In this document: piece after piece, positions 1-7,751 of the stretch
Position numbering within the stretch: the stretch's first letter is position 1
Layout of the letters: every line of letters starts with the position of its first letter
Assembly (NCBI GenBank): GCA_024224995.1
Contig: JAAENB010001125.1
Span: 1 to 20,105 of the forward strand
Source: a bacterium
Lineage (GTDB): Bacteria; Spirochaetota; UBA4802; UBA5550
Length of the DNA: 20,105 nucleotides
Reading direction: 5' to 3'
Program-made: the position numbers and the translations under genes
Notes under the pieces: model-generated
What the model saw: the letters and a program-made list of their open reading frames with translations, nothing else
Told to the model about the DNA's origin: nothing
Databases searched by the model: none

Positions 1-2
1 AT

Positions 3-128
3 ATAAAGCGGGAATACTTAGACGAAGAAGAAAGAATATGCCGAACGCAGATATGGAAGCTAGCGGTAAATATTGTTTTGTGCATGAGTGCTAATGAATG
101 TAATATCGAGCCTGTTGTTGATTTTTAA
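3..128 (+). CDS. C-terminal end of an unidentified protein (5'-truncated by window)
   Basis: Frame 3 is open from the window edge to a TAA at 126-128 and encodes 41 residues. The composition is protein-like: an acidic and basic helix (EYLDEEERICRTQIWK) followed by a hydrophobic stretch and the end ...IEPVVDF. The adjacent frame 2 is also open to a stop at 92-94 but reads as an Arg-rich string, so frame 3 is preferred. The gene would converge on the leucine-rich-repeat gene that ends at 210. Too little is visible to name a family, and the call rests only on an open frame and composition. Confidence 0.4.
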   Translation: MKREYLDEEERICRTQIWKLAVNIVLCMSANECNIEPVVDF

Positions 129-145
129 TTTGATTTAAATTTCTC

Positions 146-162
146 GTCAACAAATAGTTGAC
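146..162. terminator. Small inverted repeat between convergent genes
   Basis: GTCAAC (146-151) and GTTGAC (157-162) form a 6-bp stem with a 5-nt loop between the stop at 128 and the convergent stop at 210. On the minus strand a second weak stem (CCGGG/CCCGG around AATAA/TTATT, about 173-226) overlaps the leucine-rich-repeat stop codon and is followed by TTCTTTT. These could be terminators for the two converging transcripts, but neither has a strong T tract directly after a long GC stem. No other feature is seen in 129-209. Confidence 0.25.
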
Positions 163-209
163 ATAAAAGAACTCCCGGGTAATAATAAGGGCATGAACCT
201 TCAGGGGAT

Positions 210-1454
210 TTATTGTCTCCCGGTTTTTGTACACCGTTTTCCTTTATGTATTTCATCCTGGTCTTTAGGCGCGCAATGGAGTAAATTTTTTCCATTGCCA
301 TCGAAAAAGTTCAGCTTTTTCAGATTGGCAAAACAACTGGTATCCCTATGGTTGTTTCCATGCACAGCCAGACGATTCAGGTTCAGCAAATTGCAAAGTG
401 GAGTAATGTTTGAAATTTGGTTATATGCGAGGTCCAGCTCCCGCAGACCGGTCAAAGAGCTGAGCACGGAAACATCAACGATCTTGTTCATTGAAAGATC
501 AAGTTTTTTCAATCGCGCCAGGTTTTTCAAGGAGCTGATTTTTTTTATCGCATTGGATGAAATGTTTAATTCAGTTAATCGTTTTAATTTTTTTAAAGGG
601 CTAATGTCCCTGATATTATTTTTCATAAGATTTAAATATTTCAGGTTAACAAGATTTTCCAGACCTTTTATATTTTCAAGCTCATTATATGAAATATCAA
701 GCTGTACCAGATTCTTTAGGTTTTTTAACAGCATACATCTGAAATTTTTTTTACTGCCGGAATTACTCACAGGCGCAGGATGTTCATAGGCAGAACCCAT
801 TTTTAAATCCCGCAGGTTTGTTAGTCCTTTTAGAGGAGACCAATCATTTACCGGGTTCAGCAGAAGACTCAATTTTTTTAACCTTGTTAACCTTGCAAGT
901 GGAGCAATATTTCTAATTTCATTATCCTCAAGCGATAGCTCTTTCAGGTATTTTATACCTTCAATGCCCGCAATATTTTTCAGTTTGCATGAGTTAATAC
1001 TCAGCTTTCTGAGTGAACGCAACGGCGATAGTGACCGGAGATCAATCCTTGTTTTGCAGGACGATACGTCTAAATCGGCCAGGTACTTAAGTTTTTTTAA
1101 ACAGCGAATATCCTCAAACTGATTATTGGTGATATCAACTCTGGTTAAATGTTTTATGGCACATATGGGGGATATGTCCCTGATTGGGCCTTCACTACCG
1201 CTGCCACTGAACATAAAAGTTCTGCGATACCGGAAGTAATTAAAAAATGCGGCGCATTTACTTTTTTTTCCAACAGGAATCTCATAATTTTGAATTACAA
1301 TATCTATTGTTTGCAATTGAGTCTTTGTCAATGACCGGCAGAAATTGGCAATAGTTCTGTCGTATTTTTTTGATTCCACCTGTGTCGCTGAGAAAAGCAG
1401 GATTATTTCAAAAACAAGAATTATGATTATTTTAAAAAGTTTTTGCGTTTGCAT
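210..1454 (-). CDS. Exported leucine-rich-repeat protein, last gene of the spike/effector operon
   Basis: A 414-residue protein. Residues 1-28 form a signal peptide (basic MQTQKLFK, then a long Ile/Leu core) with no lipobox, so a periplasmic or surface location is expected. Residues about 30-90 form a Cys-containing cap. From about 91 to 385 there are roughly a dozen SDS22/internalin-type repeats of about 22 residues (pattern LxxLxxLxLxxNxIxxIxPL), interrupted near 220-240 by a short insert. The tail has several Cys residues. The start ATG lies 6 nt after the lipase stop, so the two are almost certainly co-transcribed and possibly translationally coupled; no good Shine-Dalgarno is visible. 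The gene is visibly AT-rich. Leucine-rich repeats bind proteins. Position directly after a putative lipase effector, plus export, makes an immunity role plausible, but an effector or adhesin role is also possible. Confidence 0.88.
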   Translation of the reverse strand: MQTQKLFKIIIILVFEIILLFSATQVESKKYDRTIANFCRSLTKTQLQTIDIVIQNYEIPVGKKSKCAAFFNYFRYRRTFMFSGSGSEGPIRDISPICAIKHLTRVDITNNQFEDIRCLKKLKYLADLDVSSCKTRIDLRSLSPLRSLRKLSINSCKLKNIAGIEGIKYLKELSLEDNEIRNIAPLARLTRLKKLSLLLNPVNDWSPLKGLTNLRDLKMGSAYEHPAPVSNSGSKKNFRCMLLKNLKNLVQLDISYNELENIKGLENLVNLKYLNLMKNNIRDISPLKKLKRLTELNISSNAIKKISSLKNLARLKKLDLSMNKIVDVSVLSSLTGLRELDLAYNQISNITPLCNLLNLNRLAVHGNNHRDTSCFANLKKLNFFDGNGKNLLHCAPKDQDEIHKGKRCTKTGRQ

Positions 1455-1460
1455 TAGATG

Positions 1461-3155
1461 TTACTGCCATGAATCAAATGCATCGGTTAACGTTCGTAAA
1501 TATTCTCTTTTACCGTATTTGTGATAGACTGTTGACCTGCTGAAACTATGAGCTGTCATCATCAAATAAGAAATGCTGCCCCGGACATTTTCAAGAGAAG
1601 CCTTTCTCCCGGCTTCTATATCTTCTTCATATTTCTCATAATCCTCTTCCACAACAATATTGTTATTAAGACTGTTGAGGGAACTTTGGTATCGATTTAA
1701 TGTTGCGCGAAGCTTCATTAGTTCATCATCAATTGCATCTTCATATATTAGTTCTAACGCGTGAACCCCCCATATCAAGGAGTCCAGAATACTGTAATCA
1801 AACTGGGCCATCATTTTCATGAGAAAGTACCTCAGATGAGAAGGATTTTTACTTGAACAGTATTTTGATTGAGAGGTTTCCAAATCGCTAATAAATTTTT
1901 TGAAATTATTCGCGTGTTCTTTTTCCTTGCTATATTTATCCAGAGCCTGTATTTCGATATCGAAATACTGATATTTTTTATCATCAAACTGTTCTTTAGG
2001 AGTCCGAACCGTATCTTCAACAGAGGCAAACCTGTCAATCAATGAATCGACCAGGAAATTTATTAAATAACCATCATAGGTGCTGCTGTTATATTTTGTT
2101 AATTTATTAAGAAGCTGTAATATGCCTATTAACTCCAGATCAACACTTAATACGCTAAGTCCTTGAGTGAAGTCCGTACGTCTTTTCAGATTTCTTTGAG
2201 CATCCTTTTCCCATTTCAAAATAGGATTAATCATGTCTTTAAGAATTTGCTGATATACTGATTTTTTAAACACTTTACCGTAGTTTTTATTCAATTTATC
2301 CATTAAATCTCTCAGTTCAGTGATCAGCTTCTTAACATGACCAAGCAGGTCAGATGTATCATTCCAATATTTTTGACTCTTTCTTTTATTTTTTTCTTTT
2401 CCAAGGTATCTGCCGGTAACTCCCATGTTCGACCAGAATACGCGCCAGGTGGTGTAAGATGTTGATTCATCTTTATATTTTTTAAATTCATCTTTAACCT
2501 TCTTTAATGCACTATCAAATCCTTTTTTATTCTTCATAACATAAGTTATGACATTCGGCAGGGATTGAAGCGTAAAATCGGCAATAACGCGCTGCGTTAA
2601 GTCAAATTCATTCCGGACATTAATAATCCTGCACTTCCGGTGAAAATTTTTTGTACTCAGTTGATGCTTTTTCTTAAAAAAAGGAGTTGAAAGATACGTA
2701 ATACTTTTTATTTTCCACTTTTTTGGCAATTTGTGTTTTGTAAACTCATTAACAACATTCCCGCCATGGGAATGGGCAATGAGGTGCAGAGAAACCCGGG
2801 AGCCTTTGGATTTAGGGTAGGATCCCTGTATATCACTGCATAATTGTTTCCCGGCTTTTATTCGTTCTTCTTTATTGTTGTCGCCCGACCAATTAAATTC
2901 CGACCAAACATGAAGATGTTGATACGCAACATATCCAATTGCTTTTGCGGATTTAGTATGTTCTAATGCCACCAGTTTTTTTAAAAAATTTTCATGGTAG
3001 CTTTTATTTTTAGTCCAATAAGACTGATCAGCTCTCTGCTTCATTGCGTTTCCGGGATTTGTAGTACCGGGAACCATTACAACAATATCAGTAACTACAG
3101 GCCTGCTTAATTTTTGTTTATTCTCGGGAGAAACATGTAATTTTGTTGGTGCCAT
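1461..3155 (-). CDS. Alpha/beta-hydrolase lipase-like protein, putative injected effector
   Basis: A 564-residue protein with no signal peptide. The N-terminal ~200 residues are an alpha/beta-hydrolase: a first strand ending VVMVPGT (about 25-31, oxyanion region), a WSGDN segment (89-93), and the nucleophile elbow AHSHGG with Ser129. The acid is probably Asp185 in NEFD. A C-terminal HS pair (His536) in AHSFSRSTVYH could supply the catalytic His; that assignment is inferred. Residues about 205-530 are Lys/Glu-rich and look almost wholly helical, unlike compact lipases. Such layouts occur in type VI secretion lipase (Tle-like) effectors. The gene sits 29 nt after the LysM gene and 6 nt before an exported leucine-rich-repeat gene, matching adaptor, effector and immunity order. 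The substrate (phospholipid or other ester) cannot be read. It is AT-rich compared with the spike gene upstream. Confidence 0.8.
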   Translation of the reverse strand: MAPTKLHVSPENKQKLSRPVVTDIVVMVPGTTNPGNAMKQRADQSYWTKNKSYHENFLKKLVALEHTKSAKAIGYVAYQHLHVWSEFNWSGDNNKEERIKAGKQLCSDIQGSYPKSKGSRVSLHLIAHSHGGNVVNEFTKHKLPKKWKIKSITYLSTPFFKKKHQLSTKNFHRKCRIINVRNEFDLTQRVIADFTLQSLPNVITYVMKNKKGFDSALKKVKDEFKKYKDESTSYTTWRVFWSNMGVTGRYLGKEKNKRKSQKYWNDTSDLLGHVKKLITELRDLMDKLNKNYGKVFKKSVYQQILKDMINPILKWEKDAQRNLKRRTDFTQGLSVLSVDLELIGILQLLNKLTKYNSSTYDGYLINFLVDSLIDRFASVEDTVRTPKEQFDDKKYQYFDIEIQALDKYSKEKEHANNFKKFISDLETSQSKYCSSKNPSHLRYFLMKMMAQFDYSILDSLIWGVHALELIYEDAIDDELMKLRATLNRYQSSLNSLNNNIVVEEDYEKYEEDIEAGRKASLENVRGSISYLMMTAHSFSRSTVYHKYGKREYLRTLTDAFDSWQ

Positions 3156-3184
3156 AAGCTACCGTTTCCTTATAAGTAAATTTA

Positions 3185-3904
3185 TTAACAATTATAAATG
3201 TCTTTTAATTCCCCCTGGGTTTTTTTCCCGGGAATGCCATCAACCGTTAAATCATAATCTTCCTGAAACTCTTTAACTGCGGCTTCGGTTATTGGGCCTT
3301 TGATCCCGTCAATGCGACCTGAATCATAACCCAGGTTATTTAAGCGGGCCTGGATACCGGAGATGGTATCGAGAGGATCGAGATGGCCGATTTTAAGCTC
3401 ATACTCGAAATCGGGTTCCGTACTTTCTTCTTTTGTCCATACTTTTAAAAAAGCGTCTCTTTCTCCGTCCAGAATTTCTTCCACTAATTCTCCTTTCTCC
3501 AGGTTACCTTCAAACTTTTTCTTTTTGTCGCCACCATCTCCACCCCCCGGCCTCTCAATGGTCCTCTTTTCATTCCCCTTACCAATAAATGTAATTTCGT
3601 ACTTAACAATTTTTTCTTCAATTCCGCCAGCCAGAAGGTCGAGTTTTAATTTCGCGTTTTCTTTACTCTTTTTTTTGTACCGGTATTTATTTCCGGGTTT
3701 ACAATCTTTTTCTTTTTTCTCCAATTCATCCTTAGAGGGAATATACAGCTTTTCCCCGGGATAAATAATATTTGGATCGGGATATTTTTTTTTGAAATCT
3801 TTATTTTTATCGTGGTCATAAATGGGTTCCCAGTTGTGAAAACCATGTTTTCGAGCAATTTTATGCAAGTAATCACCCTGTTCTATTTTATAATACTCTC
3901 CCAT
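3185..3904 (-). CDS. LysM and peptidoglycan-binding domain protein (spike-associated adaptor)
   Basis: A 239-residue protein without a signal peptide. LysM is at about 4-56 (YKIEQGDYLHKIARKHG ... YPGEKLYIP). The middle, about 70-165, is a low-complexity Lys/Glu/Gly-rich beta region resembling a degraded carboxypeptidase-regulatory-like domain. A PG_binding_1 domain is at about 175-239 (GHLDPLD, then IQARLNNLGYDSGRIDGIKGP and FQEDYDLTVDG). I recognise this LysM / beta / GHLDP.. / PG_binding_1 order from proteins encoded beside VgrG-like spikes in proteobacteria and myxobacteria; LysM proteins also sit next to the spike in Afp/PVC particles (Afp7 class). It begins 10 nt after the spike gene and precedes the lipase by 29 nt. 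Likely role: attach to the spike or tube and hold or position the effector at the cell wall. The role is inferred from family and context. Confidence 0.87.
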   Translation of the reverse strand: MGEYYKIEQGDYLHKIARKHGFHNWEPIYDHDKNKDFKKKYPDPNIIYPGEKLYIPSKDELEKKEKDCKPGNKYRYKKKSKENAKLKLDLLAGGIEEKIVKYEITFIGKGNEKRTIERPGGGDGGDKKKKFEGNLEKGELVEEILDGERDAFLKVWTKEESTEPDFEYELKIGHLDPLDTISGIQARLNNLGYDSGRIDGIKGPITEAAVKEFQEDYDLTVDGIPGKKTQGELKDIYNC

Positions 3905-3914
3905 AAATTATCTC

Positions 3915-5252
3915 CTATACATCCCACTCATCGGGATCAAGATTCGGAAAGGTAACTTTACAGCTATTGGGGTCATCAACTTCAACTTCCGCCTTTCCTT
4001 CCTTATTAAGTCTTCCTTTAATCTCTTTCCCGGAAGCTGTAGTTACAATATAACTTTCATTGGCAACAGGTTCGCCATCCTCTTCCTCAAGGGAAATTTC
4101 AAGGAATTTGGATTCTTTTTCTTTAACAACTTTACCTTCTTCCTTCTTCTTCTCCGGAGGCGGAGTCGCAGGACCGGCAGAAGCCACAGATTCCGCGGAG
4201 GTTTTCATAAGCCCTGTATTCTTCTCCACAAAGAAAAAAGTCTCAAACCCAACAAGGGGCACGAACTTATGCTTTACACTGGTGACAAAATACTTCCCGG
4301 AAAACTTTTCTCCCAGGGCTTTCAGGTCCAGCATGGTACCGGCTTTAACCTTGCAATTCCCGGCACATCGACCGGTAGATTTAATATACCGCATGGAGTT
4401 TGCGGTAATATACTCAAGCGCAGCCTTGTCCGCAGCGTTCTGATCTTTAACATTGGCATCGAGCAAAATGGCTTTGGCAGCGCCATAATTTTCTTTTGCG
4501 ATATCTCCGCCCAGAACATTATCACCAATCTTGAAGGTGATATCGTCGCACGTGGCTGTGCCAACAAGCGTCTCTTCCGGGCTTTTTGAGCCCCGTACTT
4601 CAACCTCGTCGATAAGTCTCCGGCAGGTAAGCCGGGGATCGAAGTCGAGAAGGGTTTTGCCCCATTCAAGCACAACATCACCTGAGGAGTTTGCCTCGGT
4701 CGGTTTTACGAACAATTTTTTTCCTTCGGCCCAGACCCGGCAATTATAGGAATTGGCAATAGTCATGATGTACTGTGCGTCTGTTAAGCCGCTTTGCAGG
4801 GTAAAGGGCTTTTCAACACCGATATCTTCAATATCGTGTTCCAGTTCTGCGGCATCGGCCAGTTGTTTGATAATATCGGCATCGGTCATTTCGGAAAAGG
4901 ATTGGGTTTTTCTTCCCCTGGCGAGACGGTGGAGAAAACTGTTTCCTTTGAAGGTAACGGCATCGTCGCTGTTTTTAACAAAATCGGGCATAATCCCCGT
5001 AATTTCACCGGTAATAACCTCAGTAAGGTCATCTTTGTATCCCAGTTCAATCGTCACTTCAGTACCTTCAGCCCAGTCAGTGCTGTCCGTGAGAGTCCGT
5101 TTGGCATCGTCGGCCATGCGGATATAAAAGATTGATACGGAATCGATTATCTCAATGATTATAATCGATTTTACCGCAACTTCCTGCTCCTGCTGGATTT
5201 TGCTCCCGTTCAGTTTAATAGAGAAGACCGGGGTAGGTTCGCTTTCGGACAT
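3915..5252 (-). CDS. Phage late control D / VgrG-like spike protein with C-terminal beta module
   Basis: A 445-residue protein. Residues about 1-345 match the phage late control gene D family (gp27-like hub of contractile tails and VgrG): an N-terminal beta domain (ELGYKDDL, VITGEITGI), the segment LARGRKTQSFSEMTDADIIK, then SGLTDAQYIMTIANSYNCRVW and a later SGKYFVTSVKHKF strand. A Pro/Lys/Glu linker (about 350-383) leads to a ~60-residue beta module (LEEEDGEPVANESY ... PNLDPDEWDV), a type often found on effector-carrying VgrG-like or PAAR-associated proteins. No gp5 OB-fold, beta-helix or PAAR tip is visible, so the spike tip must come from elsewhere. Start: a perfect AGGAGG lies 6 nt before the ATG, with a consensus promoter upstream. 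It is the first gene of a four-gene operon. The GC content looks higher than in the two distal genes. Confidence 0.87.
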   Translation of the reverse strand: MSESEPTPVFSIKLNGSKIQQEQEVAVKSIIIIEIIDSVSIFYIRMADDAKRTLTDSTDWAEGTEVTIELGYKDDLTEVITGEITGIMPDFVKNSDDAVTFKGNSFLHRLARGRKTQSFSEMTDADIIKQLADAAELEHDIEDIGVEKPFTLQSGLTDAQYIMTIANSYNCRVWAEGKKLFVKPTEANSSGDVVLEWGKTLLDFDPRLTCRRLIDEVEVRGSKSPEETLVGTATCDDITFKIGDNVLGGDIAKENYGAAKAILLDANVKDQNAADKAALEYITANSMRYIKSTGRCAGNCKVKAGTMLDLKALGEKFSGKYFVTSVKHKFVPLVGFETFFFVEKNTGLMKTSAESVASAGPATPPPEKKKEEGKVVKEKESKFLEISLEEEDGEPVANESYIVTTASGKEIKGRLNKEGKAEVEVDDPNSCKVTFPNLDPDEWDV

Positions 5253-5302
5253 GAGATTCCTCCTGATAGATAATAGGGGTGAGGGCGATAAAAGTTTAGA
5301 GA

Positions 5303-5331
5303 ATTATACCCTGAAAAAGGAGAGTTGTCAA
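5303..5331 (-). promoter_or_regulatory. Consensus sigma70 promoter of the spike/LysM/lipase/LRR operon
   Basis: On the minus strand TTGACA (5326-5331) is followed after exactly 17 bp by TATAAT (5303-5308). Both hexamers are perfect. The expected start of transcription near 5296 gives a leader of about 44 nt ending in AGGAGG (about 5259-5264) and the ATG at 5252. A promoter this strong implies high basal expression unless a repressor acts. Confidence 0.82.
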
Positions 5332-5432
5332 GAGGAGAGGCTAAAATTTATTTATTTTTTAGCATCGTTCAAGTCGTTGACATAAGAAGTAAAATAACGG
5401 GCCGCCCGGCAGTAAAAACCTCAAAAAAATTA

Positions 5433-5460
5433 TTGAAATATTAAAAAACCCATATATACT
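5433..5460 (+). promoter_or_regulatory. Probable sigma70 promoter of the histidine kinase gene
   Basis: TTGAAA (5433-5438), 16 bp, TATACT (5455-5460). An overlapping TACTAT at 5457-5462 gives an 18-bp spacing. The leader to the kinase ATG is about 30 nt and contains GAGGGA just upstream of the start. It is divergent from the spike operon promoter about 100 bp away, so one regulator could serve both. Confidence 0.55.
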
Positions 5461-5497
5461 ATAAGACTTTACAGTAGAGAAAAGTTGAGGGAAACTC

Positions 5498-7708
5498 ATG
5501 GATCAAATACTAAACAGCTGTATGACATTGTTGAAGTCCCTGCCGGATATAGTATATAAAATAGACCCGGAAGGAAAATTTACTTTTGTAAGTGACTCAA
5601 TAAAAATGTTGGGATACGAAGAAAGTGAGATTCTGGGCAAACATTTTAGCCAAATAATCCATCCCGAAGATAGAGATACTGTACAACGGAGCATAATCGT
5701 ACCTGAGTTGAAACAGCAGCTGCCCGGAGCTCATCACGCGCCGCAGCTTTTTGATGAAAGAAGAACAGGAAAGAGAATAACAAAAGAGCTGCCGGTGAGG
5801 CTGGAATCAAAGTATCAAGATGAGAGAAACAGTGAACGGAAATGGAATGTAATCGCAGTCGGCTTGTATGAAAAAGATAAAGAAACAATGAAGCAAAGCT
5901 TCATAGGAACAATCGGGATAATCCGGGATTTATCCGAGCATAAGCGTTCGGAAAAGGCATTGATCCGGTCGATAAAACATTATGAGATGCTCATCGCCAA
6001 TTTGTCGGAAGTGATAAGTATAATCGCGGTAGACGGAACAGTGCTGTATAAAAGTTCATCGGTAAAAAGGATATTGGGATATGATTCGTATGAGTTAATA
6101 GGCAGCAATGAATTTGATTTTATACATGAAAATGATAAATTTATAGTGCATAATTTTTTTCGAAATAATAGCAGTTCACCCCTGGAAGATCAACTGGAAT
6201 ACAGCATTCAAGATAAAGATGGCCAATGGCGGATTTTCCGCACAACAGTAGAACCCGTATTGGACGACGACCGGAGCCTTATGTGTTATATCTTAAATTC
6301 GGTAGATATAACCGAGCAAAAAAACGCGGAGGGAAAACTTGAGCGGGCTCAAGGAGAGCTGCAAATGAGAGTGCAGGGACAAACGGAAGAGAAGCGGACC
6401 GGGGAGCTGGAAAAAGCGAACGAACTGCTTAAATGGGAAATATCGGTACGGAAGCAGGCGGAGGAGCGGGTATCCCGGCAGCGGATACTTTTAAACGGGA
6501 TTAATAAAATACTCCTGGAAACATTGCGGTCGAATACGGAAGAGGATATAGCCCGGACCTACCTGTCAGTGGCAGAGGAGCTCACAGGAAGCAAGATAAG
6601 CTTTATAAGCGAGGAGATCAGTGAAGAGCAATATTCAATCATCGCGTTAAGTGAGAACGCGAAGCGGGAATGCAAGATGCAGGGGGCGGAGCTGCCGAAA
6701 ATGGTAAAAGACTCCAGGGCGGCCCGGTTCTGGAGTGGTGTCATAAAGGATGAAAAGTCGATAGTCGTACAGGATCTGGCATCGTACGAAAAGAGCCAGG
6801 GAGTACCGCCCGGACATATGCCGATACAGTCTTTTATGGGAATCCCTCTAAAGAATAAAGAGAAGACCTTTGGCCTTACGGGCCTGGCAAATAAAGAAGA
6901 GGCCTATTCAATTGAGGATGAGCATGATATAGAGATCCTGTCAATAGCCTTTGTGGAGGCGCTGCATAGAAAACAGGAGCAGGAAAAACTGGCAAAGTAC
7001 CGGGATAATTTAGAGGAGATGGTAGAGCAGCGAACAGCAGAGCTGGAACGGTCGCGCGAGGAATTGCGCAGCCTGGCAGCACACCTGGAAACCGTGCGGG
7101 AAGAGGAACGGGTAAGTATCGCCAGGGAGATCCATGATGAGCTGGGGCAGATCCTGACTGTCTTGAATATGGATATAGTCTGGCTGCATAACAGGCTGAA
7201 AAAAGATGAAAGTCTCAGTGAAAAGATACAGGTAATGCTTGACCTCGTAGACGCGGGAATAGAAAGCATATGGAAGATATCCTCGGAATTACGGCCGCAC
7301 CTGCTGGACGAGCTTGGCCTGTCGGCGGCACTTGAATGGTACAGGGAAGATTTTGCCAACAGGCATGGAATCGAGTGTACGTTGAGTATTTTACCAGCCG
7401 ATTTCGCTGCAGATAAAGACTGTACCCTGTCGATATTCCGGATTGTACAGGAGTCATTAACCAATGTGTCGCGGTATTCACAAGCAACCCGGGTGAGCAT
7501 AGACCTGGAAAAAAAAGCGGAAGGAATATTCCTGAAGATAAGCGATAATGGAATAGGAATAGAGCCCGATGAAATATGCAGTTCAACATCTTTTGGGATT
7601 ATGGGAATGAGAGAACGGGCGATTTATTGTAAGGGAGATTTTAACGTAGAAGGCAGCAGGGGAGAGGGAACAACAATAACGGTTAAAATTCCGTTGGTGA
7701 ATAAATAG
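5498..7708 (+). CDS. PAS-PAS-GAF sensor histidine kinase, NarL-type (HisKA_3)
   Basis: A 736-residue kinase. Two PAS domains (about 8-150 and 158-275; NPxG-like LGYEESEILGKHF and LGYDSYELIGSNEF segments) are followed by a coiled coil (about 275-330), a GAF-like domain (about 335-490), a second coiled coil (about 490-535), and the HisKA_3 dimerisation helix with phospho-acceptor His546 in REIHDELGQ. The ATPase domain carries an N-box (IVQESLTNVSRYSQA, about 647-661), DNGIGI (about 683) and FGIMGMRERA, ending in GEGTTITVKIPL. There is no signal peptide or membrane span, so it should be a cytoplasmic sensor; the ligand is unknown. PAS1 holds an Arg/Lys/Glu-rich stretch after IHPED. The partner is the response regulator 43 nt downstream. 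It is divergent from the injection-type operon, which makes regulation of that operon possible but unproven. Confidence 0.93.
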   Translation: MDQILNSCMTLLKSLPDIVYKIDPEGKFTFVSDSIKMLGYEESEILGKHFSQIIHPEDRDTVQRSIIVPELKQQLPGAHHAPQLFDERRTGKRITKELPVRLESKYQDERNSERKWNVIAVGLYEKDKETMKQSFIGTIGIIRDLSEHKRSEKALIRSIKHYEMLIANLSEVISIIAVDGTVLYKSSSVKRILGYDSYELIGSNEFDFIHENDKFIVHNFFRNNSSSPLEDQLEYSIQDKDGQWRIFRTTVEPVLDDDRSLMCYILNSVDITEQKNAEGKLERAQGELQMRVQGQTEEKRTGELEKANELLKWEISVRKQAEERVSRQRILLNGINKILLETLRSNTEEDIARTYLSVAEELTGSKISFISEEISEEQYSIIALSENAKRECKMQGAELPKMVKDSRAARFWSGVIKDEKSIVVQDLASYEKSQGVPPGHMPIQSFMGIPLKNKEKTFGLTGLANKEEAYSIEDEHDIEILSIAFVEALHRKQEQEKLAKYRDNLEEMVEQRTAELERSREELRSLAAHLETVREEERVSIAREIHDELGQILTVLNMDIVWLHNRLKKDESLSEKIQVMLDLVDAGIESIWKISSELRPHLLDELGLSAALEWYREDFANRHGIECTLSILPADFAADKDCTLSIFRIVQESLTNVSRYSQATRVSIDLEKKAEGIFLKISDNGIGIEPDEICSSTSFGIMGMRERAIYCKGDFNVEGSRGEGTTITVKIPLVNK

Positions 7709-7711
7709 TAC

Positions 7712-7739
7712 TTGAAAAGAAATTAATGCTCGTTATTAT
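7712..7739 (+). promoter_or_regulatory. Possible internal promoter for the response regulator
   Basis: In the 43-nt gap between kinase and regulator, TTGAAA (7712-7717) is followed after 16 bp by TATTAT (7734-7739). Transcription would start about 5-8 nt before the regulator ATG at 7752, leaving almost no leader. No good Shine-Dalgarno precedes that ATG, so a near-leaderless regulator message is conceivable. The hexamers are imperfect and the region is AT-rich, so chance is a real alternative. Confidence 0.3.
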
Positions 7740-7751
7740 AGAATATGAACT

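Noticed and set aside
4060..5135. Plus-strand open frames opposite the spike gene
   Set aside because: The minus-strand frame has clear domain motifs, a promoter and AGGAGG. The opposite frames are Ser/Phe-rich shadows.
5377..5382. TTGACA on the plus strand as the kinase -35
   Set aside because: There is no -10 at 16-18 bp; that position is GC-rich. The pair at 5433-5460 fits better.
6904..7589. Minus-strand open frames opposite the histidine kinase
   Set aside because: The kinase motifs (REIHDELGQ, DNGIGI) fix the plus frame. The opposite frames are Ser/Arg/Cys-rich shadows.
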